Source: Tenuifilum sp. 4138str (GTDB lineage Bacteria > Bacteroidota > Bacteroidia > Bacteroidales > Tenuifilaceae). Taken from it: a DNA stretch of 64,000 bases. The stretch spans positions 62,001 to 126,000 of the forward strand of contig NZ_JBGCUE010000005.1 of assembly GCF_041102575.1 (NCBI RefSeq), given 5' to 3'. Position numbers and translations under genes: made by a program. Positions 28,249-37,487 of this stretch are shown piece by piece. Below the pieces are notes generated by a model, which saw nothing but the letters and a program-made list of their open reading frames with translations, was not told the origin of the DNA and did not search any database. The first letter of the stretch is position 1; each line of letters begins with the position of its first letter.

Positions 28249-29976
28249 ATGATTAGGTCTTTTTTCTGGAAATATTCACTACTAATATTATTATTTTTCT
28301 CCTTGTCCTATTCCGGTTTTACGGTTATACCTTCACAGGAACCTCAAGGTGTTGATGAGATTATTAAACTGGCCAGGGAATACGAAAATGCAGGGAATGC
28401 AAATCAAGCTGTTTACTACTACGATAAGGCAGCAAATGCCTACTGGAGAGCAAATGACTACCAAAACGCAATAGAATATTTTGAGAAGGCCCTCGAGAAT
28501 ATTACTAAAGTAGGGAATAAGAATGGCGAAAAGCTTTTATATATCAATCTTGGTTTAGTTTACTCTGAAATTTCAGACTATACCCATGCTCAAAAATGTT
28601 TTGAAAGTGCGCTTAATATTGCTACTTCAAGCGGAAAAAAAGGGGACGTTGGTCAAATACTTTATAATATTTCAACGGTTCAGATTGAGCAGGGTAACTA
28701 TCAGGGCTCTTTGTCAAATCTTACCAAAACAGAAGCTATAGCACAGGAGGTTGGCGATCAGAAATTGTTACGTAATGTATACTACAACTACAACAGGGCT
28801 TATGAGGGTTTAAGGAATACGGAAAAAGCTGCTGAATATTTTAGCCTGTATGCCATGCTAACCAAGAAAATACAGGCCGAGGAAATCAGGAAGAAAGAAT
28901 TGCAGGCAAAAGCAATGGTTGATAGCGCCGGTAGGGTTGTGCAGCAGGTATCACAGGAAAAGGAGCATACTGAAAAGAGACTTGTTGAAACAAGTAAGGA
29001 ATTAAAGGAAAAAGAACAAACCCTCAAAGAGGTTGAAGAGTTAACCCGTGAGCAGCAAATGCAGATAGAGCTCTTAAACGCTGAGATGAAGTTACGCGAC
29101 GCAGTAATTCAGCATCAAAAGTTGCTTCAGAAGGTTTACATTGGTTTAATACTATTCTCGTTGGCATTTGCAGCAGCACTTTACTACGCATACGTTCAGA
29201 AACGCAGGGCAAACAGATTACTAAAAGAGAAAAACGATGAGATTTCCAGACAGCGCGATGCTATTAGCCGTCAGGCTGATGAGTTACGTGAGTTGAATGC
29301 TCTCAAAGATAAGTTGTTCTCAATCATTGCCCATGACCTTAGGAGTCCGCTTTTTTCTTTAATTACCATGCTCAACATTGCAAAGGAAGGTCATTTTACT
29401 CCTGAAAACTTCAAGGAGATACTCGATGAACTCTCGGTTAACGTTAACCATACTACAGCACTACTTGAGAATCTCTTAACCTGGGCTAAAACCCAAATGC
29501 ATGGAGTAAAGGTTAATCCTCAGAACTTCGACTTAAATCAGATGGTTAATTCCCGTATTCAGCTTTTAACCGAGGCTGCTGAAAACAAGGAGATCAAGTT
29601 AAAGAACAGTATTCCGGATGGTACCTTTGTTTTTGCCGATACCGATATGACTGATATTGTAATTCGTAATCTGATTTCAAATGCCATAAAATTCTGTAAT
29701 GCTGGCGATAGGATCACAATATGGAGTACTACCGGCGCGGATAGGGTAACTGTATGTGTTGAGGATACCGGTAGGGGTATGACTCCCGATGTGCTCCAAA
29801 AGCTATTTGGTACCCAAATTACCTCCACGCCTGGAACCAAGAATGAAAAGGGTACAGGATTGGGACTGATTCTATGTAAAGAGTTTGTTCAAATGAATGG
29901 AGGTGAGATCTGGGCCGAAAGCCAACCCGATAAGGGTAGCAAGTTCTTCTTTACATTGCCAAAAGCCAGTGTTTAA
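28249..29976 (+). CDS. TPR-containing sensor histidine kinase
   Basis: The 575-residue protein starts with a signal peptide (to about residue 25), TPR repeats (about 30-210, with QAVYYYDKAANAYWRANDYQ), a coiled coil (about 215-290), one transmembrane segment (about 295-315, YIGLILFSLAFAAALYYAYV), then a cytoplasmic kinase. The phosphorylated histidine is H362 in SIIAHDLRSPLFSL; the ATPase has NLISNAIKFCN, VEDTGRGMTPDVL and GTGLGLILCKEFV. No response regulator is adjacent, so it is an orphan kinase. The front half resembles that of the phosphatase at 11897. A terminator follows. Confidence 0.92.
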   Translation: MIRSFFWKYSLLILLFFSLSYSGFTVIPSQEPQGVDEIIKLAREYENAGNANQAVYYYDKAANAYWRANDYQNAIEYFEKALENITKVGNKNGEKLLYINLGLVYSEISDYTHAQKCFESALNIATSSGKKGDVGQILYNISTVQIEQGNYQGSLSNLTKTEAIAQEVGDQKLLRNVYYNYNRAYEGLRNTEKAAEYFSLYAMLTKKIQAEEIRKKELQAKAMVDSAGRVVQQVSQEKEHTEKRLVETSKELKEKEQTLKEVEELTREQQMQIELLNAEMKLRDAVIQHQKLLQKVYIGLILFSLAFAAALYYAYVQKRRANRLLKEKNDEISRQRDAISRQADELRELNALKDKLFSIIAHDLRSPLFSLITMLNIAKEGHFTPENFKEILDELSVNVNHTTALLENLLTWAKTQMHGVKVNPQNFDLNQMVNSRIQLLTEAAENKEIKLKNSIPDGTFVFADTDMTDIVIRNLISNAIKFCNAGDRITIWSTTGADRVTVCVEDTGRGMTPDVLQKLFGTQITSTPGTKNEKGTGLGLILCKEFVQMNGGEIWAESQPDKGSKFFFTLPKASV

Positions 29977-30010
29977 AGGATGTTCAATTTCTATTTTGGC
30001 CAAATCATTT

Positions 30011-30038
30011 GGGGTTAGGTTTTTCTAACCCCTTTTTT
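30011..30038 (+). terminator. Terminator after the TPR histidine kinase
   Basis: GGGGTTAG (30011-30018) pairs with CTAACCCC (30025-30032), followed by TTTTTT. Confidence 0.92.
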
Positions 30039-30039
30039 A

Positions 30040-30070
30040 TTGACTTGAAATCTTAAATTTTATATCTTTA
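30040..30070 (+). promoter_or_regulatory. Promoter of the cytidylate-kinase-like gene
   Basis: TTG (30040-30042), a 20-base spacer and TATCTTTA (30063-30070), one base off TAnnTTTG, lie 19 bases before the ATG. It directly follows the terminator of the upstream kinase gene. Confidence 0.55.
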
Positions 30071-30088
30071 GAACAAATAGAAAATACT

Positions 30089-30784
30089 ATGAGTATAGCC
30101 CTTATAAGATATTTATCGGAATGGGGAAAACGACCTAGCGATATGTACAAGGAGCCAGGGCCGGTTGTAACCATTTCGCGCGAAATGGGGTGTCCGGGTA
30201 AACAAGTTTCTTCAACACTAATTGAGGAATTAAATAAAAGGTACAGGTTGAAAAATGAGTTAGCCTGGCGTTGGTTGGCAAAGGAAGAGATTCTCCACAT
30301 TGCATCTGCTAAACTTGGTTTACCTAAGGAGAATATTGACTATGTTTTTGAAGCAAAGCGCAAGGGGATAATGCAGGAGATACTAGAGTCAATGTCAACA
30401 AAATACTATAAAAGCGATAAACACATTCAGAATACAGTAAAAAGCATTATTCGATCCGAAGCCTCAAAAGGGCATGTTGTTATACTGGGAAGAGGCGGTG
30501 TAGCAATAACACGTGATATTCCTCGTTCAATTCATATACACCTTGAAGCCCCTTTTGAATGGCGAGTGTTGCGGGTTGAGGAAATGTACCATTTTGAACC
30601 TAGGGAGGCTGAACTGTATGTTCGTGAAATTGACCGTAAGCGCGAAGAGATTAGGGTTTATTTTGGCGGGAAGGACACTGATTATACCCGCTTTGATATC
30701 ACCTTTAATGCCATGACCCTATCGGTGCATGAGATTGTTGATATTATAATCCATGCCATGGAGGTGCGTAATCTTATCGTTTAA
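30089..30784 (+). CDS. Cytidylate kinase-like family protein
   Basis: The 231-residue protein belongs to the cytidylate-kinase-like group (AAA_26 type) with a P-loop-like segment VVTISREMGCPGKQVS and a LILGRGG-like segment VVILGRGGVAI in the centre, and then HLEAPFEWRVLRV. The group is related to Cmk but is not the housekeeping enzyme. Real substrate is unknown; phosphorylation of a nucleotide or small molecule is likely. It converges on mntP with an eight-base gap and no hairpin between them. Confidence 0.82.
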   Translation: MSIALIRYLSEWGKRPSDMYKEPGPVVTISREMGCPGKQVSSTLIEELNKRYRLKNELAWRWLAKEEILHIASAKLGLPKENIDYVFEAKRKGIMQEILESMSTKYYKSDKHIQNTVKSIIRSEASKGHVVILGRGGVAITRDIPRSIHIHLEAPFEWRVLRVEEMYHFEPREAELYVREIDRKREEIRVYFGGKDTDYTRFDITFNAMTLSVHEIVDIIIHAMEVRNLIV

Positions 30785-30792
30785 TAAAGTCC

Positions 30793-31350
30793 TTAGCCAA
30801 CGTGTTCAAAAACGATCTTTACTCCCAGCCCAATAAGTATAAGCCCACCTATTATCTCCATTCTTTTACCCAACACGCTGCCAATACTTTTTCCGAAAAG
30901 CATACCAAGCATGGCTACCAAAAAAGTAACGGAGCCAATTATAAGGTATGCATGCAGCATGTTTACATTTACCGCTACAAACCCTATCCCTACTGCAAAA
31001 GCATCGATACTGGTTGCTAATGCAAGGGTAAAAAGTACTTTTGGGTTTAGTGGATCAAGAGTGCTGTTGTTCTCCTCCCTTCCGAATGCCTCAACAACCA
31101 TTTTTATGCCGATAAGGCAAAGCAATGCCAGCGCTAACCAGTGATCGATAGGCTCAACAAACGATTTTATGGCTAACCCAAAACCCCAGCCCAAAACCGG
31201 CATTGTTGACTGAAAAAAAGCAAATACTGCTGCAACCCTAAAGGCCTCCCAAAATACAATATGTTTCCGGGCTATTCCGCATGTGATTGATACTGCAAAG
31301 GTATCGAAGGAAAGACCAATTGCTAGAATAGTAATAGTAAAAAAAGACAT
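30793..31350 (-). CDS. mntP: Manganese efflux pump MntP
   Basis: The 185-residue membrane protein has six predicted helices in two related halves, each with the conserved Asp motif: IGLSFDTFAVSI in the first and LATSIDAFAVGIGF in the second. That is the layout of MntP/YebN (DUF204), which exports Mn(II). Length is normal. No yybP-ykoY-type riboswitch is evident in its short 5' region. Confidence 0.92.
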   Translation of the reverse strand: MSFFTITILAIGLSFDTFAVSITCGIARKHIVFWEAFRVAAVFAFFQSTMPVLGWGFGLAIKSFVEPIDHWLALALLCLIGIKMVVEAFGREENNSTLDPLNPKVLFTLALATSIDAFAVGIGFVAVNVNMLHAYLIIGSVTFLVAMLGMLFGKSIGSVLGKRMEIIGGLILIGLGVKIVFEHVG

Positions 31351-31419
31351 GATAATTCAAAATTTTGACAAAGATAAAGATAATAGGGGAGAAGTTGGAT
31401 ATGGGGGGATTAGGAAGTT

Positions 31420-31528
31420 TGTGAACCGTGAGACGTGAGACGTGAGCCGGGAATCGTGAAGCGTTAGCCATGAACCGTAAAAAGTATACCATAAACCGTT
31501 TAACGTTTAACGAATAACGTATAACGAT
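31420..31528. repeat. Short degenerate repeats of the CCGTGA type, copy 1
   Basis: This gap before the usher-like gene holds many degenerate repeats: GTGAACCGTGAGACGTGAGA, then CCGTGAA/GCGTTAG variants and AAACCGTTTAACGTTTAACG. Similar segments are at 36460-36553 and, inverted, at 42139-42206. No gene is seen. Confidence 0.7.
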
Positions 31529-31548
31529 TATCCTTTACCCTTCCTCAC

Positions 31549-34500
31549 CTACTTCCCAATAACCTCAATTTCAACCCTACGGTTAAGTGCACGGTTTTCT
31601 TCGGTATCGTTGGGTGCTATTGGAACTGTATTACCAAAGCCACGAACCTGCAGATTGCTAAAGCCATTTTCAATCAGGTATTCTGCAACCCGTTTAGCGC
31701 GATCCTCTGCAATCTTCTGATTGTTAATTGCTTCAAGGTCATCGGAGTGTCCCTGAACCTCAACCTTAATGCCAGGATTTTGGCGCAGAATACTGATCAA
31801 GCGGTTAAGCTCAGCAACTGTTTCGGGGCCAAGGTCAGCTTTGTTGATATCGAATCGGATGTTGAGTTCAAGCTTTGAGCCTATTGCTATTGGTTTAAGC
31901 AGTACATCGCGGGTAACATTCATAAACGTGGTAACCTGGTTCAGGTTAAGATTTTCGGCATAGTACCAGTAATCGTCGGCAACAACCTCAAGGGCATAAA
32001 TATCATCGGCGGCAAACGATATGGCATAATCGCCTGTTTGTGGGTTGGAGTAAACCGATGCCACAATGCTATTGTTCTTGGTATTAACCAGGTTAACGCG
32101 TGCCCTTAGCGGCTTGAGCGATAGCGCATCCTTAACTGTACCCCTTAGGTTTGTTCGTCGGATTTGTGTAACTCCCTCGGCAGTTAGGTCCTGAGCCGAT
32201 GGGCTAAAGTTGATACGGCGTATCTTTTCATCAAACACAAAGTTTACCTCAAACTGCTTGTAGCCATTGAACTGAACCCGGAAGTTGTTCTGGCGTAGGT
32301 CAAAGTCCTGGTAAAAAATGTTGTTTATACTAACAATATACTCATCGGTTACGGGGGCATAAATAACAAACTCTCCATTCTTATCGGTAAGTGTGGAGTA
32401 TGTATTTCCTCGGCTATCGGTAGCGGTTACCCTTACATTTGAAACATCAACTTTCCCTAATCCTGATAATTTACTACGATTTAGAATTACTCGACCAAAA
32501 ACTTTGTTTTTTTCAACAAAAGGGATATACAGGGTCATATCCTTATTAAGGGTAAAATTGATGTCTATATCAGCTTTAGAGAATGTTCCAGCTTCATTAC
32601 CAACAGGGTTATATGATAGTTCATAAATTCCTGCAGGAATATTTTCATAAACCACTTCGCCATATTGGTTTGAAAGTAACTCGCCGGAAGTAAAGTCAGC
32701 ATATTCCATGGCCTCGCTATCAACCCTTTGAATATTTACAAGAACATTTTTAATTCCCGGTTCATTCTCATTCATTATCCTGTTACCGTTGAAATCCTTG
32801 AAAAATACTAGTTTCAAGGTGTGGAATTTCAGGTAGGGTTGTTGAATGCCAAACTCCTTACGAACGCTTGCCTCAAAGTACATATTCTGAAAACGCTCAA
32901 CCGCCTCGGTTGGTGTTACCCTGGATTGTATGGTGTAAACATTTAAAAATCGTAGTTGCCAATCTTTGGGTAGATACCAAAAAATTTGAGAGGTTATGTT
33001 AGAATAGCTTGATTTAGAAACTAAATCGTTAGAGTACGAGATATTTACCTGCAGGCGCAGCATTTCTTTATAGATAAAGGAATCAAAGTAGGGCATAACC
33101 CTTAAAAGACGGTTTGGCCTGGAAGCATAATACCAGCTAAACTGCTCGTATACCGAACGTGGGCCATTGGTATACATGGCTTGAAAGCCCCAGCGTGGTT
33201 GTCGCAAATTGAGAGAGAAGTACTGATAATTAAATTTTGCACGTGTAGGGGGGATGGAGAACGTTGAATCAACAAAATAGATTGGTTTATGGATTACATT
33301 TACAAATCCAGTAAATACTTGTGCAGTTAAAGAACTACCGGGTTTTTCGCCTTTAAAACGGAAACCAACATTGTAATTATATACCAATGTTGAAAAATAA
33401 TCTTGACCCCTTCTAATAACAGGGAAGATATCTGATGAATTAACTTCAAATCCTGGCCCCGTAAAAAAATGTATCCTGTTATTCGGGAAGTACCCCCAAG
33501 TAACCAACTGCTTATGGAAATTAGTAAATGGCTGTTTTACTAAGTTGTAGGTACGGTAATCGCCTGGGCTATTCCGGTTGTCAATTGCGTAGTACTGTAT
33601 ATAATTTTTATCATTAAGGGTATAAACAAATTGCGACATCAATTCGGACCGACCATTAAAACTTGAGTTTAGAAAAGGTTGACCAGATTTAAAACGAACT
33701 GATGCATTAAGTTTTCTGGTATTGAAATTTACATAAGCTGTATGGCCTAAAGCAACTTTATTATAAACAGTATCATTTGGCCTTCCAAATTTTACTTGAT
33801 TGTAAGCAATATCGTAACCTAATCTTAGTCTTTTTATTGGTGCAAGCCTAAAACCAGTTAAACCAATAGTAGAGGTGAAATTCTCGTTAAGCGATTCTGT
33901 ATAAACACCCCCTAGTTTAAAACCATAGTTTTGAGAGGGAGAAAATTCAAGTTCTGCTCCAAAATTATTTTGTGGATTTATAACCCTTTGAGTTGCAATG
34001 GCTTCAAACCTGAATTTTTTTATACTAATTCCAGCACTTCCGCCTCGTCCGTAAAGACTACTTTCAATGCTCTTATTAATATCACCTGCCTGAATAAAAT
34101 ATTTACCGTTTCTATAACCCACCCACATTCTGTTATAGCGATAAAGATTTTCAGCTGGTGTTGTATTATCGTTGTTATAAAAAAAGTAAATCTCCCTTTG
34201 TTTACGAAATAAAATATTACCTTGTATTATAGATGCATATGCTGGTTTTGCATAGTTTGAGAATAGCCCTCGGGCAAAAAGCTCTGCTATTAAAACCCTA
34301 CGGGATTCGGGTATGTAATTTGTATAAGAATATGATAAATTTTTTAGCCAGCTGGTTGCGCGGAATGTGCTATCGATAGTTTTAGCTTGTATATTCAACT
34401 TAAATAAATCGCGGCTAGTTTGAATTTCTTTGTCCAAGTAAACGTCAAAAATAACAGTTGAATCGGTGTAAGGAGCTATATTAATATCCTGGATATAATT

Positions 34501-35085
34501 TTTTAATCGGGCAGTTCCAATGCCTAAGTAGTTGTCGGTTTCCAGATTAATACTTACAAGTTCCTCCCTATTACCCCTATTTTCAATTTTTACTTTAATG
34601 GGAGCATATCCCGTTTGTTGGTCCAAATACTCAAATCGGGTAAGAAATTTCACCTTAAGGTCAACCTCGCGGGGTACCTTTACAAAACTGTACTCATTCT
34701 TAATAAGATTACCTCGAGAGTCCGATATTGCTGCAATTATTGAGTACCCAATATCACCTCGAACATTTTCACCCACTGCTACCCTAACGGGTATTAGTGT
34801 TGAGTCGAGCGGGGGGAGTGTTAACTCTTGCTTCTCATAACCTAATACTTGCCAACCCGAAGGTACAGTAAGTTGAAAAGTAAAGGTTTGTGGTTGTGAG
34901 GATTGATTTATTACTTTAACAACGTTGAAAATTGTTTTTCCTTTGCTTGCTTCAACGCTATGCTTTACAAATTTAATATCAATTTTTTGTGGTTCGTAAG
35001 TGTTAAAAAACAAATATTGGCCCATAACATTATGGGCAATTAAAAAAAGTGGTAATAATACTATTCTTTTGTAACTCACTTTCAA
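31549..35085 (-). CDS. Usher-like outer-membrane barrel with SdrD-like, carboxypeptidase-regulatory and OmpA domains
   Basis: The 1178-residue protein has a signal peptide (to about residue 22, ending VMGQ), two Ig-like domains (about 25-240), a long barrel-like section with many alternating aromatic strands (about 260-790), an SdrD-like B domain with FKDFNGNRIMNENEPGIKNV (about 800), a carboxypeptidase-regulatory-like beta domain, and at the end an OmpA domain (about 1055-1178: RFDINKADLGPETVAELNRL, VEVQGHSDD, NRRVEIEV). It resembles usher proteins in the CooC/TcfC style, but the OmpA tail would fasten it to peptidoglycan. It lies four bases after the second pilin-like gene. A general porin or adhesin is the alternative. 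Confidence 0.7.
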   Translation of the reverse strand: MKVSYKRIVLLPLFLIAHNVMGQYLFFNTYEPQKIDIKFVKHSVEASKGKTIFNVVKVINQSSQPQTFTFQLTVPSGWQVLGYEKQELTLPPLDSTLIPVRVAVGENVRGDIGYSIIAAISDSRGNLIKNEYSFVKVPREVDLKVKFLTRFEYLDQQTGYAPIKVKIENRGNREELVSINLETDNYLGIGTARLKNYIQDINIAPYTDSTVIFDVYLDKEIQTSRDLFKLNIQAKTIDSTFRATSWLKNLSYSYTNYIPESRRVLIAELFARGLFSNYAKPAYASIIQGNILFRKQREIYFFYNNDNTTPAENLYRYNRMWVGYRNGKYFIQAGDINKSIESSLYGRGGSAGISIKKFRFEAIATQRVINPQNNFGAELEFSPSQNYGFKLGGVYTESLNENFTSTIGLTGFRLAPIKRLRLGYDIAYNQVKFGRPNDTVYNKVALGHTAYVNFNTRKLNASVRFKSGQPFLNSSFNGRSELMSQFVYTLNDKNYIQYYAIDNRNSPGDYRTYNLVKQPFTNFHKQLVTWGYFPNNRIHFFTGPGFEVNSSDIFPVIRRGQDYFSTLVYNYNVGFRFKGEKPGSSLTAQVFTGFVNVIHKPIYFVDSTFSIPPTRAKFNYQYFSLNLRQPRWGFQAMYTNGPRSVYEQFSWYYASRPNRLLRVMPYFDSFIYKEMLRLQVNISYSNDLVSKSSYSNITSQIFWYLPKDWQLRFLNVYTIQSRVTPTEAVERFQNMYFEASVRKEFGIQQPYLKFHTLKLVFFKDFNGNRIMNENEPGIKNVLVNIQRVDSEAMEYADFTSGELLSNQYGEVVYENIPAGIYELSYNPVGNEAGTFSKADIDINFTLNKDMTLYIPFVEKNKVFGRVILNRSKLSGLGKVDVSNVRVTATDSRGNTYSTLTDKNGEFVIYAPVTDEYIVSINNIFYQDFDLRQNNFRVQFNGYKQFEVNFVFDEKIRRINFSPSAQDLTAEGVTQIRRTNLRGTVKDALSLKPLRARVNLVNTKNNSIVASVYSNPQTGDYAISFAADDIYALEVVADDYWYYAENLNLNQVTTFMNVTRDVLLKPIAIGSKLELNIRFDINKADLGPETVAELNRLISILRQNPGIKVEVQGHSDDLEAINNQKIAEDRAKRVAEYLIENGFSNLQVRGFGNTVPIAPNDTEENRALNRRVEIEVIGK

Positions 35086-35089
35086 AACA

Positions 35090-35653
35090 TCAGGGGTTAA
35101 TTTCCACCAATGTAAAAACTAGATCAACAAAGTAATAATCGGGCTGTCTACCCAATAAAGGGGTAGCGGGAGGTGTACCGCATTCATAAGTAATCACAAT
35201 TTCGCCTGTTACAGGTAATGCACCCGGATCGCCACCTTCCACAATAATTTGATTAGCGCTGGATAGTGTAATATCGGTTGTTGTGGTACCGGGAATTGTA
35301 GTATTTGGTTTTACTTGTATTGCAGTAAGGGGAATATCAGGTGCAGCGCCATCCGATTGTATGGTGGCTGAACCAGCTCTTACCAATAGTCTCCAACCTA
35401 TACTAGTCCCATCGCCTCCGGCATTAGAGGTATCCCTATAGTGGATATTTAATCGGGTCCAATTGTTTAATACTTTCCCTGATGAATACTCAGTAAGGGA
35501 TTTAAAGCTAAATGCAACCGACCCTCCGGAAGTCACCCAGATCCTTTTAGTAATATTCTGGGCTATTACTTTACCTTTAAAAGGTAAGGTAAATACTAGT
35601 AATGTTAGGAAATATAAAATAAATACCTTACTACACAACCTACTACAGGCCAT
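35090..35653 (-). CDS. Small secreted pilin-like beta protein, second of the surface cluster
   Basis: The 187-residue product from the ATG at 35653 has a signal peptide (MACSRLCSKVFILYFLTLLV... ending VIAQ) and then a beta-rich region with NIHYRDTSNAGGDGTSIGWR and the end strand YFVDLVFTLVEINP. A longer open frame reaches 35713 and would overlap the upstream gene by 14 bases, but its first 20 residues look untranslated. Beta pattern and closing hydrophobic strand resemble the product at 35700. Together with the usher-like protein it probably forms a surface structure. No known family was recognised with certainty. Confidence 0.6.
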   Translation of the reverse strand: MACSRLCSKVFILYFLTLLVFTLPFKGKVIAQNITKRIWVTSGGSVAFSFKSLTEYSSGKVLNNWTRLNIHYRDTSNAGGDGTSIGWRLLVRAGSATIQSDGAAPDIPLTAIQVKPNTTIPGTTTTDITLSSANQIIVEGGDPGALPVTGEIVITYECGTPPATPLLGRQPDYYFVDLVFTLVEINP

Positions 35654-35699
35654 TACCGTTATGATTAATGCGAAAGGATAGGGCCTAAGCCCTATCCTG

Positions 35700-36293
35700 C
35701 TATTTAGGAACAAGCTCTAAAAATACATTGGTAATGTACCTATCGGGGGTTAAACTTTGCGCAAGTAGTGAACTTGCATTCATTGCTCCTTCAGAGGTGC
35801 CAAGTCTCCAACGAATAGTGAAATTATTCTTGTCGGCTCCACCGGCAGCGGCTCCGGCTACACCGGTTACAATATTCTGGGCCCCATTGGTCAATGCTAA
35901 TACCGCGGCAGGCAAAGCCCAGTTGGCTGGATCGTTACCAGAACCTGATTCTGAAAGATCGAGACCTACATTGTTTAGAGGCATGGTATTAGCTGCATTG
36001 TCTTGCCCTAAAAAGTTAGCATCCTCAGCTCTAATTGTAACATCAAAGTCCTGAGAGGCTGAAACTGTAAAGTTTGTTTGGTAACGAGCATCATTACCCC
36101 CAGTATTTATACCAGAAGTGTATTGACCTATTGTGTTAACAACAAAATCAATGTTACCACCCGAAACAACCGTTAAGCGTAAAATTGAGTTCAGTGTAAC
36201 CGACACAGGAATAATGGCCTGGTCGTTTACTGCCTGCCCAAAGCCAGCCTGGCTAAGGAGCAACATGGCTGCTGCAAAAAATAGTTTTCTCAT
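35700..36293 (-). CDS. Small secreted pilin-like (DUF4402-like) protein, first of the surface cluster
   Basis: The 197-residue product has a signal peptide (to about residue 21, ending GFGQAV) and resembles the DUF4402 group of secreted beta proteins: a start with VSVTLNSILRLTVVSGGNID, then FTVSASQDFDVTI, and the ending ITNVFLELVPK. Low charge, many Gly/Ala/Asn and the repeated strand pattern fit a structural subunit. It is the first gene of three on the minus strand, ahead of 35090 and 31549. No type IX C-terminal domain or lipobox is seen, so another exit route, such as the usher-like protein, is plausible. Confidence 0.65.
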   Translation of the reverse strand: MRKLFFAAAMLLLSQAGFGQAVNDQAIIPVSVTLNSILRLTVVSGGNIDFVVNTIGQYTSGINTGGNDARYQTNFTVSASQDFDVTIRAEDANFLGQDNAANTMPLNNVGLDLSESGSGNDPANWALPAAVLALTNGAQNIVTGVAGAAAGGADKNNFTIRWRLGTSEGAMNASSLLAQSLTPDRYITNVFLELVPK

Positions 36294-36459
36294 AGCTGTA
36301 AGTGTTAAGTTAATAAATAGTGTTTAGAGAATTTAGTTCCAGTCAATTGAAATATTTTTTAAAAATAATATATTTTTTTTTTTTACATGCAAATTTTGTT
36401 GATAAAATCTTTGTTTTTGGAGATAAAAAGGTTGTTAGGCTTGGGGAAAGGGGGATGGG

Positions 36460-36553
36460 GAAAGTTAAAAGTGAAAAGTTAAAAGTGAAAAGAGGTTTGT
36501 TAACCGTGAACCGTGAGCCGTTAAACGTTTAACGGAATTGATCAACCATCAAC
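36460..36553. repeat. CCGTGA-type repeats, copy 2, with AAAGTTAAAAGTG tandem units
   Basis: It starts with GTTAAAAGTGAAAA units and continues with TTAACCGTGAACCGTGAGCC and GTTAAACGTTTAACGG, then AATTGATCAACCATCAAC. The reverse complement of much of this is at 42139-42206. Confidence 0.75.
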
Positions 36554-36560
36554 TTACACT

Positions 36561-36587
36561 TGTCATCCTGAGCGTAGCGAAGGATCT
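36561..36587. repeat. REP-like half element (TGTCATCCTGAGCG), copy 1
   Basis: TGTCATCCTGAGCGTAGCGA followed by AGGATCT. Full two-armed versions are at 36717 and 37312. Confidence 0.8.
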
Positions 36588-36593
36588 ATTGAA

Positions 36594-36660
36594 TAGTGTG
36601 CAGTGTACAGTGTGCAGTGTATAGGGGTTTTTAGTGTTTGGTGTTTAGTGTTTAGTGAAA
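36594..36660. repeat. Imperfect tandem repeats GTGTGCAG/GTGTTTAG
   Basis: Units GTGTGCAGTGTACAGTGTGC are followed by TTTAGTGTTTGGTGTTTAGT. They are low-complexity tandem units; no function is evident. Confidence 0.7.
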
Positions 36661-36716
36661 GTTTTTTTTCACTATCAACTATCAACCATCAACTGTCAAC
36701 TCCGCTTGTCATCCTG

Positions 36717-36845
36717 AGTGAAGCGAAGGATCTCTAATCGGCTTCAATGAGATGTTTCGCTTGCGCTCAACATGACAATAGTCTTGTGAACTGATCAAAA
36801 ACAAGTATCACAGAGTTACACAATGTAATACAGTGTTTCACAGAG
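36717..36845. repeat. REP-like inverted repeat plus CACAG unit, copy 1
   Basis: Arms TGTCATCCTGAGTGAAGCGA and TTCGCTTGCGCTCAACATGA-CA enclose a short loop, giving an imperfect hairpin. A trailing segment (ATCACAGAGTTACACAATGT and following) is repeated after the second copy at 37312-37436. The two units are about 600 bases apart. Confidence 0.85.
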
Positions 36846-36882
36846 TGAATGACATGACATTCACGAACAACGAGCACAGTTA

Positions 36883-37212
36883 CCAGCCCCGTAGGGGCGT
36901 AATATTTGTAATACTAAGGCTAATCCTACAGGTAATGCGATGCACGCTATGGTATTCCAAAGATCAAGAGTGAAGCGTTGCATCGCAACAGAAAGATATT
37001 GCAAAGAGCGGTTTTCATGTTCTTTCTTGTCTTGATACAAGAAAGAACCAAAGAAAATCAAGGCTGAAAAGCCCGAACCGATGGGTGCCCCGTGGGTGGA
37101 ACTGCCACGCGATACTATTCGCCACTCCTGTGGCGTGACTCATGTGGTATCGCTTACAAAGCCCACCGCCACGTTCCACCCCCGACCCATTGCCGGGTCA
37201 GGCTTTTATGCC
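36883..37212. repeat. 330-bp two-module repeat element, full copy 1
   Basis: Module 1 starts CCAGCCCCGTAGGGGCGTAA and holds the inverted pair TGCGATGCA/TGCATCGCA. Module 2 starts with the perfect 11-bp hairpin GTTCTTTCTTG/CAAGAAAGAAC, then a 141-nt imperfect hairpin from AAAAGCCCGAACC to GGGTCAGGCTTTT. It matches copies at 39865 and 45676. Confidence 0.9.
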
Positions 37213-37311
37213 AATGTTGCTTTTTCCACTCCATTCTCTCTTAGGAAAAAGGGTTTGGGTGAGGTCATATTCCACGAACAACTTACACGAATAACTTCAT
37301 TTGTCATCCTG

Positions 37312-37436
37312 AGCGTAGCGAAGGATCTCTAATTGACCCTTGAGATGTTTCGCTTGCGCTCAACATGACAATAGTTTTGTGAACTGATCAAAAACAAGTA
37401 TCACAGAGTTACACTGTGTAACACGGTGTTACACAG
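37312..37436. repeat. REP-like inverted repeat plus CACAG unit, copy 2
   Basis: Same arms and trailing segment as at 36717-36845, with small changes (for example ACACTGTGTAACACGGTGTT in the tail). Confidence 0.85.
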
Positions 37437-37487
37437 AAAGGCTTTCACGAACAACGAACAACTATTCACGAGCAACGAGCAACGTTT

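Noticed and set aside
35654-35713. Upstream ATG of the second pilin-like gene
   Set aside because: Using 35713 would place 20 non-conserved residues before the signal peptide and overlap the neighbouring gene; 35653 gives a normal signal peptide.
36883-37212. Complete insertion sequence with a transposase
   Set aside because: No transposase-length frame is present; the element is non-autonomous or not a transposon.
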